From the NCBI GenBank assembly GCA_963681505.1, contig OY811989.1:2318040-2382039 (forward strand): DNA of 64,000 nt. Reading direction: 5' to 3'. This DNA comes from Eunapius fragilis (lineage: Eukaryota > Porifera > Demospongiae > Spongillida > Spongillidae). Under the pieces are notes generated by a model that saw only the letters and a list, made by a program, of their open reading frames with translations, had not been told where the DNA came from and made no database searches. Position 1 is the first letter of the stretch, and the number at the start of each line of letters is the position of its first letter. Positions 10,719 to 21,131 of this stretch are shown one piece after another. The position numbers and the translations under genes were made by a program.

Positions 10719-13533
10719 CATTGTGAATATCTCTAATTGCTTTCAAAGTATCACTGTACTTTCCTGTCAAAGATTCAGAGAATTTAAGGACAGCTGGAAA
10801 AATTTTCCTCCACTTCTCCATAGCCTTCTTGATGAAGTCTTTATTGTCTGTTATCAGGTCCAGCTCACACTCAAGCTGCAAAATAGAAGAAATTTGACCA
10901 CACATTATGTATAGAATCCAGACACCTTTGAACCAATGTCTTTCATGAAAGGATACTTTCTTACTAATTCAACAGATCCGAATGTTGAATTTGGCTTGGG
11001 ATCTATTGCAAACATTTGGGTTACTAAATCCCTCACAATCTTATTTCGTCTGGAAGTGTCTATTTGTAATAGTTGCTCTTCGTCTGTCACTTTTCGAAGA
11101 CGTTGCATAATCGAAGGTCTCCAGGTGTCTGGAATCTGGAAAATACTATAGACTGCTTCTTTACAAGTGAAGAAGGCAATGATAATGATACAGCATCTTC
11201 TGAAGCAGTTCCGGTTTGGCTCAGGAGTACCTGTGTCAATTTGGTGAGAATAAACCATTTGCATGACTTGTTGAAGGGGAGGATGGCCTTGGAGGTGAGG
11301 TCACTGAGGTCTCCACACTAGAAAAAATTTGTACATCCAACATCAAACGCAATGGGTGCAATTAAACAATTCCATAGGCAAGAATGGTATTAGTGGTTTG
11401 TTGTTATAAACAAGTATATATGCCACACATTTGCTCTTGAAATCTAGATCCCTCCTTCCAATGGTAGCCTAGAAAAAGTCAACTGCCAATTAGTGGGCCT
11501 GAAAATGGAATAGCAATATAAAGGTGCCAAATATGTACTTTGCTCCTATACAAACTCTCTGACATTCCTATTAGAAATTAGAAATGGTCGCTTACACAGC
11601 TTCCTCATCTCTTTGACTACATTCTTTGTACTTGTAAAGCATAAATTGTAATTATTTACTATTCTATGTGTACTAGGGAATCAGTAGCATGCAGCTCATC
11701 AGTGTGACTTGAGCTGATAATCACAAACAACTTCAGTAATAGTTACAACTATTTAAAGATAAAATAAAGCGAGCACACATGATTAATATGTTGACACGGA
11801 TATAGTAAGCGTGAGTCATAGACTGACACTTGAAGTCACTAATAATGAGAAGGGAGATGCCCATGCGAATACAATTGAGAAGGTTGAAGTATTCCTTATT
11901 GTGCAATAAGGGCAAGGTACATATTAAGGGAGATTGCGTGCATAAAGATAAAGCAGTGATGGCTGAAGTTGTGGCAAAGAGACGTATTGAGTGGTACAGA
12001 ATGTGTGGTATTTTAACAATTAACCTCTTTTTTATTGCACGTCCGGACTGAACCCATTGGCCAAGGTTTGAGGTTTAACTGGCACGCATGCGCAGCATGG
12101 TGTTTGGTGTGTTGATATGGCACCACCCACTTGCACCGTGCCATATCCTGCCCAGAATTCACATCATCCATAGAGAAAAGGGAGTTTAAAAAAAAGAAAA
12201 TCTCACTGGCAGCTGAACGTACTAATGCACACGCCCAATTAAAAAGCCTTGCACTTACGCACTATATAACCAACCATTACATCCTTAATGACATGCAGCA
12301 GGCAGCTAGTTAACTCAGTTTAAGTATCTTAAACTATATTAAAAATGCAGGTGTGGCACAGTTATTGGGTAGAGACTGACAAAATGTGGGTTGCCATGGT
12401 TTCCACACATTGAGCAGTGACATGTGAGTTGCTATGGTTACTATACAGGCTTAGTTACCTCTCTGATATACATCACTGTGGATGCCATGGTTATGACACC
12501 TTGGAGCTGATGACTGTTGTGACTACCTCACCAACACATCACTGGTTGCTATGGTCACACACATGGAGTTAATGACCTACACCACTGTGGATAGGCTGAT
12601 TTGACTACCTTTGCAGGCAATAAAACATGGTCTACCCTGCAAACACGTAGAACTGTGGGGTCTATGAAGACTACTATGATAAACAAACACACAGAATGAA
12701 TTTTGGGATTGCCTTCATAGTAAACAGTTGTGTATGTACTAAACAGTAATGTGTACTGTGCAATAACATTAACTTTGATCAAGTGGGTAATGTGCTCTGT
12801 AAGCTGCAATCAAGAACATGGACTATACTTCAATTTCACTATAGTGTACTTCGTGCATAAATTCCACGTAAATATCTAACGTCGTTGTAAACGCTTGATT
12901 CTACACTATGACAAAAACTACTTGGAAGGTGAACTAATAAGCTTAACGGAGCGGTACTTATTAAGGTTAGTTGGTTTCGCTTGGGCGTATAACTCATTTC
13001 AAAACCAACCGATTACACGGAAATCACCTTTCCAACCTTATATACGCGGATCGCGAGCCGTTTCTGGCTGCGTGCAAACGACGCGTTTATTAATTAAATG
13101 CGGGATCTCACTCTTTAGTCCTGTAAATACTAAACTGACATTGACTAGTTGTACCATGCTTACACGCTTACCGAGCGCTTCAACCGGTGCAGCTTCTTAA
13201 TGACGCCAATCCTTTGTCCCAGTGCTCTCAATTCCTGGTCATTAAGTTCCAGAAAAGATTGCCCATCTATATCCTCGTCTGCATAATCATAGTTATAGCA
13301 AGCTCATAAAATAAAATTACACACCAAACATATCGAACAAGCCCCTTGGCAACTGTCTAAGCATGACTGTATGCGTATTTGTACAGCAGAGTGGCTTTAA
13401 CTACCTTCAAATTTTATGCAGACACTGCCGTCCATGCCATTATCTTTAAGGTAGGTAGATAACTCCTCCACAGTTTTTTTCTCGAACTGTTTTTTCCCGA
13501 TGGCGCTGCTGGCATCCGTTACAAGTGATCGCA
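10719..13533 (-). CDS. SAM-domain protein, SAMD3-like (partial model)
   Basis: Four minus-strand exons join in phase as pairs. Exons 13533-13405 and 13278-13172 encode a complete sterile alpha motif domain: FEKKTVEELSTYLKDNGMDG, then DEDIDGQSFLELNDQEL and LGQRIGVIKKL, spliced through GAAG/GTAGTT and GCAG/AC. Exons 11135-10926 and 10875-10719 encode WRPSIMQRLRKVTDEEQ, RRNKIVRDLVTQMF, VRKYPFMKDIGS and then LECELDLITDNKDFIKKA. This resembles the region after the SAM domain in SAMD3-like proteins (RR..IV..L..., YPF..D). SAM domains mediate protein-protein or RNA contacts; the partner is unknown. A Ser-rich linker may lie at about 11136-11290, and further exons may lie at about 10440-10560. No frameshift was seen in these four exons. 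The gene sits between two blocks of a Ginger1-like gene on the same strand. Confidence 0.68.
11300..13171. other. Intron-like interval of the SAM gene
   Basis: No further exon could be supported here. A GTTGC(C/T)ATGGT-like segment recurs at about 12391, 12431, 12482 and 12546, suggesting a degenerate tandem or dispersed repeat. Confidence 0.35.
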
Positions 13534-13559
13534 CTACAAAACTGCTTCAAATAGACAGA

Positions 13560-14160
13560 ACACAAAGGAAAGAGACAATGCCAATCTACTACAGGACCTA
13601 CTGCCACGTGAGGTGGGCTTTATTTAAAAAATAATTTGTTGTTGAAACAGTACTACCATTTTACAAATAAACTTTAAAATGAGTGCAATAGATTCCTTAG
13701 CGTGCATGTATTTTGTGCTACAGTTTGTCTCCTACTCTGACATTGCACATGAGCCATCTTCAACTTGTTCACCAGGCGGATCCTATTACATACATAACTG
13801 TAACAGGGAATTGTAATTACATGTTGTATCACTAGTAGTTGTTTTGATATATACCCCTTAAGATGTTCCTAATCAAAATGCATTGGTTCTACAAACCATT
13901 GTTAAAACTATACAAGTTTTTAGCAGTTCCAATCTATTTGAAAACTAGTCATTTCAACAGTACAAAAATTAAGTCAATGTCACTAAAGTCTAGTTGAAAC
14001 AAGCAAATTCAATGTAACAATAACATTATACAATTGATACAACTAGCAACTGTAGTTTTAACAAATGATCGTTTTTTTATGTTTTTTGAAAGTCAAAATG
14101 GTCTACAATGTTCTTGTTATTTCTAGCTAGCATTTGTTATTTCAAAAAAAATTTTTTTCT
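13560..14160. other. No gene recognised
   Basis: AT-rich interval between the SAM exons and the integrase zinc-finger exon. It includes a mixed A/T homopolymer stretch at about 14143-14160. Confidence 0.4.
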
Positions 14161-14391
14161 AGTGTGCGTGTTAATTTCAGTGGTCCCACGAGGTCGATTC
14201 CAATTTGATGCCACACTTCAGCTCTAACAGCGATAGGGTGCAGCACCGATGCCTTATTATGCAACTTAGGATTAGTTTTTGGCATTGAATGCAGGTACGT
14301 ACGTAGTCTTTTATAAACTTCGTCATATCACGGCAGTAGAATCGTGAACAGATTTTCTGTATAGTTTTGTCTCTACCAAAGTGACCGCCCC
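14161..14391 (-). pseudogene. Ginger1-like integrase exon: HHCC zinc finger and first catalytic Asp
   Basis: After an acceptor (TTCTTTATAG, ends at 14392 on this strand) the exon encodes GGHFGRDKTIQKICSRFY, DYVRTCIQCQK, and in the next frame VWHQIGIDLVGPLKLTRT. These are the H2C2 integrase zinc finger and the region of the first catalytic Asp. A single missing A in an A5 run after CIQCQ shifts the frame. The exon start is in phase with the exon ending at 18980 (CG plus G makes an Arg codon before GGHFG). No GT donor is visible at its end, where the family would continue into YLVTCTDYF; that continuation is found at 8246. Confidence 0.82.
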
Positions 14392-14399
14392 CTATAAAG

Positions 14400-15069
14400 A
14401 ACCAAAAAGGCGATTCAGTTTAAAAGGCATTTAAGCTGACTGACTTACCCAAGGCCTGGTCACGGTGGTTTGCTCCCATTGAACGCGTGGAAAGTTGACC
14501 CTACGCCCGAAATATTGAAATATTTACGTTGTCCCATAGCAACGAACCAGACAACCGATGTCACTTAGAATGTGCTTTGCACCAAGACACCAAATGCACA
14601 ATATACCTAAAAAACATACTAGAAGTGGCGAACACCTCTGACTGTTATAGCTATAGCAAAGCATAAATCACCCGGCCTTACGTTGCTAACTGTTAGCATG
14701 GATTGTCGCAACCAATCGACTTACGCACGGCGTGTTTCGATAAAGTGTATACAAAAAAGGAGTATGACATTCAGGGAGTGAGACAGGCCAAACAACAAAT
14801 ACAGCGGTAAAGTACACTGTAGGTTGTATCTGTTCTTGCTAAATACTAACGATGACGTCTTTTCTGAACTATACGTTGAGCGTTCGAAAATCCGCCATTT
14901 TTGTCATGTACGGGAGGTGTCTCTAAAGAATAAAAGGCGGGATGATATTATTTTTCGGAGATTATTTGAGATAGTACAAACAAATTAATTCAAAGAACAA
15001 CTGCTCTGTGCATGTAACATGCATGACCCAGCAGCCGCATTCAGACGTGTATATTGTTAAAATACAAAT
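14400..15069. other. No gene recognised; probable flank of inserted element
   Basis: This lies between the integrase exon and the stop of the zinc-finger transposase gene at 15070. It should contain the 3' end of the inserted element, but I could not identify its terminal repeat by eye. Confidence 0.4.
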
Positions 15070-18000
15070 TTATTGAGGTTCTGCAGAGCTACTGGAAGTA
15101 TTGTTCTTTATTCTCTTTGCGGGAGGTGGGATGGCAGCTAGCAATTGTGGCTCAATGCTTAAGAGATGTTCTTTAAAAATACACTGTAGGTTCTTCACTC
15201 TGTCTTTGATGGGCGCAAATGCCAGGGTAAAGCCTGGCATGTATAGACTCTGCACCTTGTTCACCAAGTAGGCCAAAGCCAACATGGTTTGCATTAGCCC
15301 ACTGTACAGCATGATCTTCCAAAAAGTGCATTTTAATTGCAACTGTTGCCTCTGGAAATGTATCCCGATAGAAGAGAAAGAACTCTAGAATAGCCTGTTT
15401 ATTTACGTAGAGGACAAATTTTATAAACAAATCACACAAAAGTCATTACTTACCTTGTCTAGTGCTTGAGGATGTGCCTCATCAATAAAGTTACGATCAC
15501 AAGTATTATGACAGTTACCAAATAAGGAAAGTGCTTTAATAAACTGTGAAACTTTTCCCACTACCTCATCAGATGGATGGGGCAGTTGTTGTTGTACCAT
15601 TTGTGAGATTGATGTACAAAGGGTCTTGACATTGGGTAGCTGAGAAAAGTAGCCATGTAATATGAATTTTTATCTGCATAATAAAAAATTCTACCTTCAG
15701 TGCCTTATGGACATGGTTGCCAATAAATGCTCCACTGAAATATTGCTGCCTTTGAACTCCAAAGGATTGCAAAGCGTTGTCAAGTATCTTGACAAATGGC
15801 CCTTCTTTTTCACAAAACCCTTTTTTCACTGCAGCTTGGCATTTGACAACCTTGGCTTCCTAGTGGTGCAGATGTTTTAATAAATTACTCATTAAAAATA
15901 TTTATTGCAACTTACAAGTGACTTGACTGGTTTCATTTTGTCTGCAGCTTGTTTCAGAAGAGCCTTGGCTAGAGAATTTCTCTTACTATTCATTAATGCC
16001 ATATAGGTTGCCATTTGCTGCAGTTCTTGCTGTGACTGCCAGGCATCTTCAAGCTCCGCTTGGAGAGATGGAAGGATTTGAAGTGCTTCACTTTACTTGG
16101 AAAAGTTGAATGAATCAAACTCCGTTGTAAGTGATGCTAACTCCAGGTCCAGCTGACAGCATAAAGCTTCCAACAAATGGAATAGCGTGGTAAATAAGCC
16201 CAGCATTATGTGGAGGCCAGGTGGGCAAACCTATTTTGCATGATGTAATTCATGCACATGCATTGAGCAATATGCTGGGTGAATTTACCTGCAAGACTGG
16301 AATGTCAAAAAAGGAGGTGAGATACAGTTATAGAACATCTGCGCATCTTTTTTGATTCCCCCTGCTGAGATAAGGCGCTGGTGATCAGCATGCATACTCT
16401 CAAGGGTCCTCTCAGCAGCATGTCCTCGGACTGATAAAGAGATTGCCATCTTCTCACTCTTGATGATGCAGTATGGACAAGGGTAGCATCCTATTGCATG
16501 TTCATGATTTTACATCAGTTAAATTTGTATTGAGCCCACTTCACATACCACTGGCTCCAGATATGCCATACATCTTGGACAGAAACTCATAGTCACCACA
16601 CACAATTACCTTGGTCGTGTACTGCCTGCAAATTAATAAAATATTAATAAAATGCATTTTTACTTGTAAGCCTTATTTCCTACCTCCATTTCATTCCATG
16701 CAGATGTTCAACCTGGTCTTTAAAGCGGTCAAGTGCCATATGCAAATTGGTGATGCTATCACCAGCCGCAAAGCAGCTAAACACACACGTGTTATGCACT
16801 GAGTTTGGTGTGGCAACATTGACAATCTGAAATTCATCTTGAATGTTCCACCACCCTTATCTCCTCCTATCTTTAGCCACACCTCACTAGGAGGTATATT
16901 ACCTTCATGCCAGGTAAGCCTGCCTGCCCTAAAAACATATCTAATCAGAGTATTAATCCATTTGTCTTGACTTCTCTTACCTTTCATTCCCATCTAAGAG
17001 TTGTGCAACCTTGTCCACAAGATGTGGAATGTACACCAAAGGGGCTCCTCTTATCACCTCGCCACCAGAAGGACGCAGAAATGAAAAGGGGGCAATCTCG
17101 CCTTTCAAGTTATCACCCACAATCTGGGTTAAAATGTGTTGCATGCTCTCCTCCCCAGCAAGACAAATCCCTGATGATTTCAGCCACCTGAAAACGACAG
17201 TGAGTTATACCACCTGCACTATTTTGTATTGCAAAGCTATACCGTCTTAGTAGTCGCAATTTATTCCAAGGCATGGCAAGCCCAGCCTTTATTGCCAATA
17301 CCTCAGCAGCCCCAATTTCTCTTGAAGATGAGATGCCTGCTTCATCCAACAAAGATTGGCGCTCTTTATCAGTGAGGGTGAGTACTTCTCTCTGGATGAG
17401 GGCAGATGAATCTCCTCCACTGATAATGCTGCGTATAGACTGCATTTCAGAGCACCTTGTCTTTACTGTCTTTGCACAGGCAGCTGAGGTTTGTTGCCTG
17501 GCTTTAGTAAGTTGTATGAATGTGATTGGCTAAGTGATAAATTGTTAATATGTAATACTAATAGTACCATACCATCACTAAATACGCTTAACTTGTCCTC
17601 CTAATCCTGTAGCAAGCTGTATGGCACCTGTTTCAGGACTGCAGGATACAGCCCTCTTCAGAAGTTCCACTGCTTGTCTTTCTTCTCCAGGTGTAAGCGA
17701 TGGTACACATTCGTGTGCATCATATTCTACATCTTTAATATCCTGACCACAACTTGTACAATGAACCAAAACTTCTGATAGCAGCAGAAGTATAGCATTC
17801 GATGCTGGTCTGATATGAGATGGAACAAGGGGGCCATTATCTGAGCAGAAAGGACAGTTCACAGAACCAGAGGCTGCTATCATATCAACTATACTTGGTG
17901 CATACGAGTGAACTGCATGCAAGTTCCAGTGGCTGTGAGAGAGTATTGGAACATAATACACATTTCAGCTCCTTCAAGATTGACATGCTGTTCTTGGCTG

Positions 18001-18532
18001 CCATCAGTGGACAAGGCTCATGTAGAACAATTGGAGGAGGGGCAATCTTCCACAGATGGGTAATGAGCAAGTTAGGAGTGATGCCTGCTTGTCGTCCACT
18101 AGACACTGTCGACCTCCTAACATGTCCATGTGCACACATTTTGAAGTGCTCACACACCTGTATGAACACTGTTATTTCAAATACATGTATATGATTTTAA
18201 AGCAATAGTTCTACCTTGCATTCCTTCTCCTCATGCTTAAGCCACTGAAATGGGATGACAGCACACTTGTAATGCAACCCCTTTGTGATTGCCCTAATGA
18301 TTCTCTGCATAGAATGCTTGCAACAGATGCAGAAACTTTCTGGTTGTATGCGGGCATCATCACCTGAGGTGTCAATGCTAAAGGCAATTTTCAGCTCTGC
18401 TGAGTAAACCTTGCAATGGTAGCAAGTATTTGGCTTCTCTCTGGTCTTCTTTAGCCTCAGCCCCCACACTCTGCAATACATAGGCACTTGCTGGATGTGG
18501 TATTCCATTCCTATAATTATGTTCATGTACAA
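15070..18532 (-). pseudogene. N-RAG-TP-like transposase gene (RAG1-N-terminus-like zinc region)
   Basis: A 3.5-kb gene with about a dozen exons and short introns, starting near 18532 or 18508. The N-terminal Zn region has NTCYHCKVYS and FCICCKHSM. Exon 2 continues KECKVCEHFKMCAHGHVRR, then a RING-like LKCVLCSNTLSQPLELAC...LVCTK, then VNCPFCSDNG, PSHIRPAS and VHCTSCGQD...HECVPS. The Cys/His order matches the RAG1 RING plus following zinc finger, as described for N-RAG-TP transposons of molluscs and cnidarians. The C-terminal half has VWLKIGGDKGGGTFKMNF, VCGDYEFLSKMYGISGASG, CYPCPYCIIKSEK, YFSGAFIGNHVHKALK and FGLLGEQGAESIHA. I infer the Asp of GGDKGG, the Asp of GDYEFL and the Glu of GEQGAES as a possible DDE set. 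Damage: 2-nt deletion at a RING Cys (about 17893), frameshifts near 17150, 16836 and 15240, and an in-frame TAA near 16096. It lies inside an intron of the Ginger1-like gene. Confidence 0.72.
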
Positions 18533-18979
18533 TGCGTACGCATGAACTTTATCGATTATTCATAAAATACGCTAGTCTTGTTTGTGGGATAGAGAGTATG
18601 TCAGCGCTTTAGGCTTGTTTATTCCGATTGTCACACGCCTTCTGGTCATTTGTATTATATACTTACCTCATAGATCAGTACACAGAGTCCACGCTGCCGA
18701 GTTTCGTAACCACCCCTCATAATAATGTGCCGCGTGCTCTTATAAAAACGGCCTGCGCATACTATTATGGTGCAATTTGAGGTATGCGCACAGAATGAAC
18801 ATGTCAAGAAATTGTGTCTAGTGAGTGCTCTCAGTTGTTATCATTTATACATTAGCTGGTTCTTCTGAGTTATGGACAGCTTGAAAACATTGGGTGTCTT
18901 TAATTAGCAGTCATTTCACCATTTCGAAACCAATACCGTAATAGTCTAATTATTAGCACAGTTTCCAGCCGCAAACAAC

Positions 18980-19202
18980 CGTGTGGTATGACAAGACACG
19001 ATCACGTTCATCTGACTGTCTTTGTCTATGATCCATTGTCTTTCTGCGCCTTCGTGCTTTAAATAGAGCAGTCCATCTCGTAAAACGATATTGGAGGCTT
19101 TTCTACGAATTACGCGTTTCTCGTCTTTGGTTGCGTCCGTTCTGTAAGCGTTGTCGTGCAAATATCCCCATACAATTTGGTCTCTTTGTCAACTTCGCTC
19201 AT
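18980..19202 (-). pseudogene. Ginger1-like transposase exon 1
   Basis: ATG at 19202 opens MSEVDKETKLYGDI. After a one-base shift the frame continues YLHDNAYRTDATKDEKRV, then IRRKASNIVLRDGLLYLK and RQWIIDKDSQM...SCHTTR. This is the N-terminal extension that precedes the integrase zinc finger in Ginger1 transposases. The donor (CACACG then GTTGTT, ends 18980) leaves a split Arg codon that the exon beginning at 14391 completes, giving SCHTTR-GGHFGRDKT. The intron now contains the whole gene at 15070-18532. Confidence 0.78.
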
Positions 19203-19544
19203 TTCTTGTAGTCAGACTTAGCTTGCTCATGCTCACGACACCAATTTCCGAGTCAGCTAATGATACACATGGCCGAAGAGGTGTAATTTTGCACACGCAG
19301 CGAGGGAATGGTATTATAACTACGTTAACGTTAGTAGTTAGCGTAGTATTATCAGATGTGTAACAGTAAATATACCTACTTCCGTACGTTCATCCAGCTA
19401 GGCAATGGAGTCGGAACAACTGATAGTGGTACACGTGCATGTATAAGGGCCTTGCATTCGGTGGTATTGTCAGACACCAACTTATACATGTATTAACAGC
19501 GTGCAAAGGCAGAGCAATGAACAGACTTCAGTGTGTGTGTGTGT

Positions 19545-19690
19545 GTGTGGGGGGGGGGGGGGACAGCCTGTACTAGGATGGGATGTCCGGGGGGGGAGGA
19601 CACTGTATCCGGGAGGACAGGCTATCCTGTTACACCGGTACCGGCTCGGTAGTTAAAATAAGTAAAGTGCCGGTACCGGTTCTGTAGACA
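19545..19690 (-). repeat. CCCCCGG hairpin array, copy 2, with CCGGTACCGG pair
   Basis: A GT microsatellite and G run (about 19531-19561) lead into GGACAG...TCCGGGGGGGGAGGACA and GTATCCGGGAGGACAGGC. The complementary-strand head GTGTAACAGGATAGCCTGTC starts at 19635. Two CCGGTACCGG palindromes (about 19636-19645 and 19671-19680) are separated by 25 bp. The orientation is opposite to the array at 5591-5850. Confidence 0.78.
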
Positions 19691-19867
19691 GTTGGTAACA
19701 ATAAATGAAGTGTATTAAAAATGAAATGTTTTAATGGCACACCCACACCTACAAAATTGCATGGCCACGAGATTCTAAAATAAAACTGTCATTTGACGTT
19801 ACGTTCTTGCTACCTGGGTCTATAAGTTTCAAGAACTATACTAAAACCACCGAAAAAATTTAGGAAA

Positions 19868-19918
19868 CAAGTAATAAAAACATTCTCTATACGAGAAGGT
19901 TGGTGGTATATAGGAATC
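19868..19918 (+). mobile_element. MITE copy A, left part (split)
   Basis: CAAGTAATAAAAACATTCTC through TTGGTGGTATATAGGAATC, the left end of the palindromic MITE found whole at 53454-53736 and 54883-55169. It is cut at GAATC by an LTR element. The remainder resumes at 30606 after a duplicated GAATC. Confidence 0.92.
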
Positions 19919-21063
19919 TGTGATGGATGCTGTCACCAAAGAACAATTTAATTGAATACGCATGCGCGGTTAGATATATAAATTGCGTGTAATACCAGAG
20001 ATAGTATAGAGAGGGATTGGAAACTCATTAATCAAAACCAATCAACACGGACAATCCTAGGAATACACACTATGGCTTCCAGAGGCAGTCAAAAGAGTAC
20101 AGTGATTTTTACGGTGCCTGATTTGCAAATGTCAATTAAACACAATACACGAAATGTTACACAGAGAACCAAACTATAAGTACTTTGTTTGTAGTTATTC
20201 AGTCTGTAATTCCTTCCGTAATCCTTTTGACTTCTGGGTTGTTTTTTTTTGTGAGTCACTTTGTACATTTCAACCCAGGCACTAGCATAGGAGAATCCTC
20301 TGATTTTTATCCATAACCTTTTACGAGGTGAGATTCTCACGTTTCGGATTGTCCGCGCGGAATGTATGGGACTCTATGGCTCTCGTGATTAGTTTCCAAT
20401 CCCTCTCTATACTATCTCTGCTTTGACCGACCCATATAACGGTCCTGTGAGGGGAAACATCAATAAAAACTTTCTCTTCGACTACAACAGGCAGTTTCTG
20501 TTTTAGCTGGCCCCTTAGAAATGCTATACGTTCTTTCTTGACGGTACAACTGTCGGACAAACAAGGGGTATTCCTGTTACTGCCACATTGCCATCAAACC
20601 GTTTCAGGCCATAAAACTGTTACAGTCGATTAGTACAACCCATTTGTAGTAATGAGACGTTATATGTAACCTTATGGCACGCGTACGTAACCTGCACAAG
20701 AAACAGTCGCACACAAAAATTTGGTCACGGCAAGTCTCTTTTTCGCAGAAAAATAGCGAATTAAACTCCTGACACCAGATGTTTTAAGCGATCAAAAGGA
20801 AGATAGTGATACTAGATATTCAAAATCCAACACAAACTCACCAAGAAACGACCACAGCGCTCGCTACTAAAGTTTAAAGCCTCCCCCCGACACCTTTTAC
20901 GAGGTGAGATTCTCACGTTTCGGATTGTCCGCGCGGAATGTATGGGACTCTATGGCTCACGTGATTAGTTTCCAATCCCTCTCTATACTATCTCTGGTAA
21001 TACTTCAGTTTGGTCAGTTAGAACTGTCTGGGTGTTGACATTATATACGTGGATTCCGCTACA
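19919..21063 (+). repeat. 5' LTR of Gmr1-type element (interrupted)
   Basis: Begins TGTGATGGATGCTG and ends GGATTCCGCTACA. It differs from the 3' LTR at about two positions outside the insertion and the 3' LTR's tail duplication. Confidence 0.93.
19996..20996. mobile_element. P-like non-autonomous element P1 inside the 5' LTR
   Basis: Ends CAGAGATAGTATAGAGAGGG and its complement, flanked by the 7-bp duplication GTAATAC (19989-19995 and 20997-21003). The right-terminal about 105 bp (from CCTTTTACGAGGTGAGATTC to the end) occurs twice in the same orientation, at about 20318-20421 and 20891-20996. On the minus strand at about 20210-20320 it encodes LWIKIRGFSYASAWVEMYK, the C-terminus of the accessory protein of elements P2 and P3. 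A derivative built from rearranged ends. Confidence 0.88.
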
Positions 21064-21131
21064 TATGGTGGCAGCGGTGCCGGTAATTGGAACGCCAGGA
21101 AGTTTCAAGTACCCTGGCCTAGCCACGTTTC

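Noticed and set aside
12895..13200. Plus-strand 101-codon open frame
   Set aside because: Overlaps the SAM-domain exon on the opposite strand, which has splice sites and domain support.
15070..18532. A full RAG1 or Transib transposase
   Set aside because: Only the zinc-rich N-terminal part resembles RAG1. The C-terminal blocks do not match the RAG1/Transib catalytic core I know, and no RAG2-like kelch gene is present.
5439..19690. The two inverted hairpin arrays as the true TIRs of the Ginger1-like element
   Set aside because: Similar heads occur alone at 30967 and 63592 without any integrase, so opposite orientation here may be chance. Left as a possibility, not a call.
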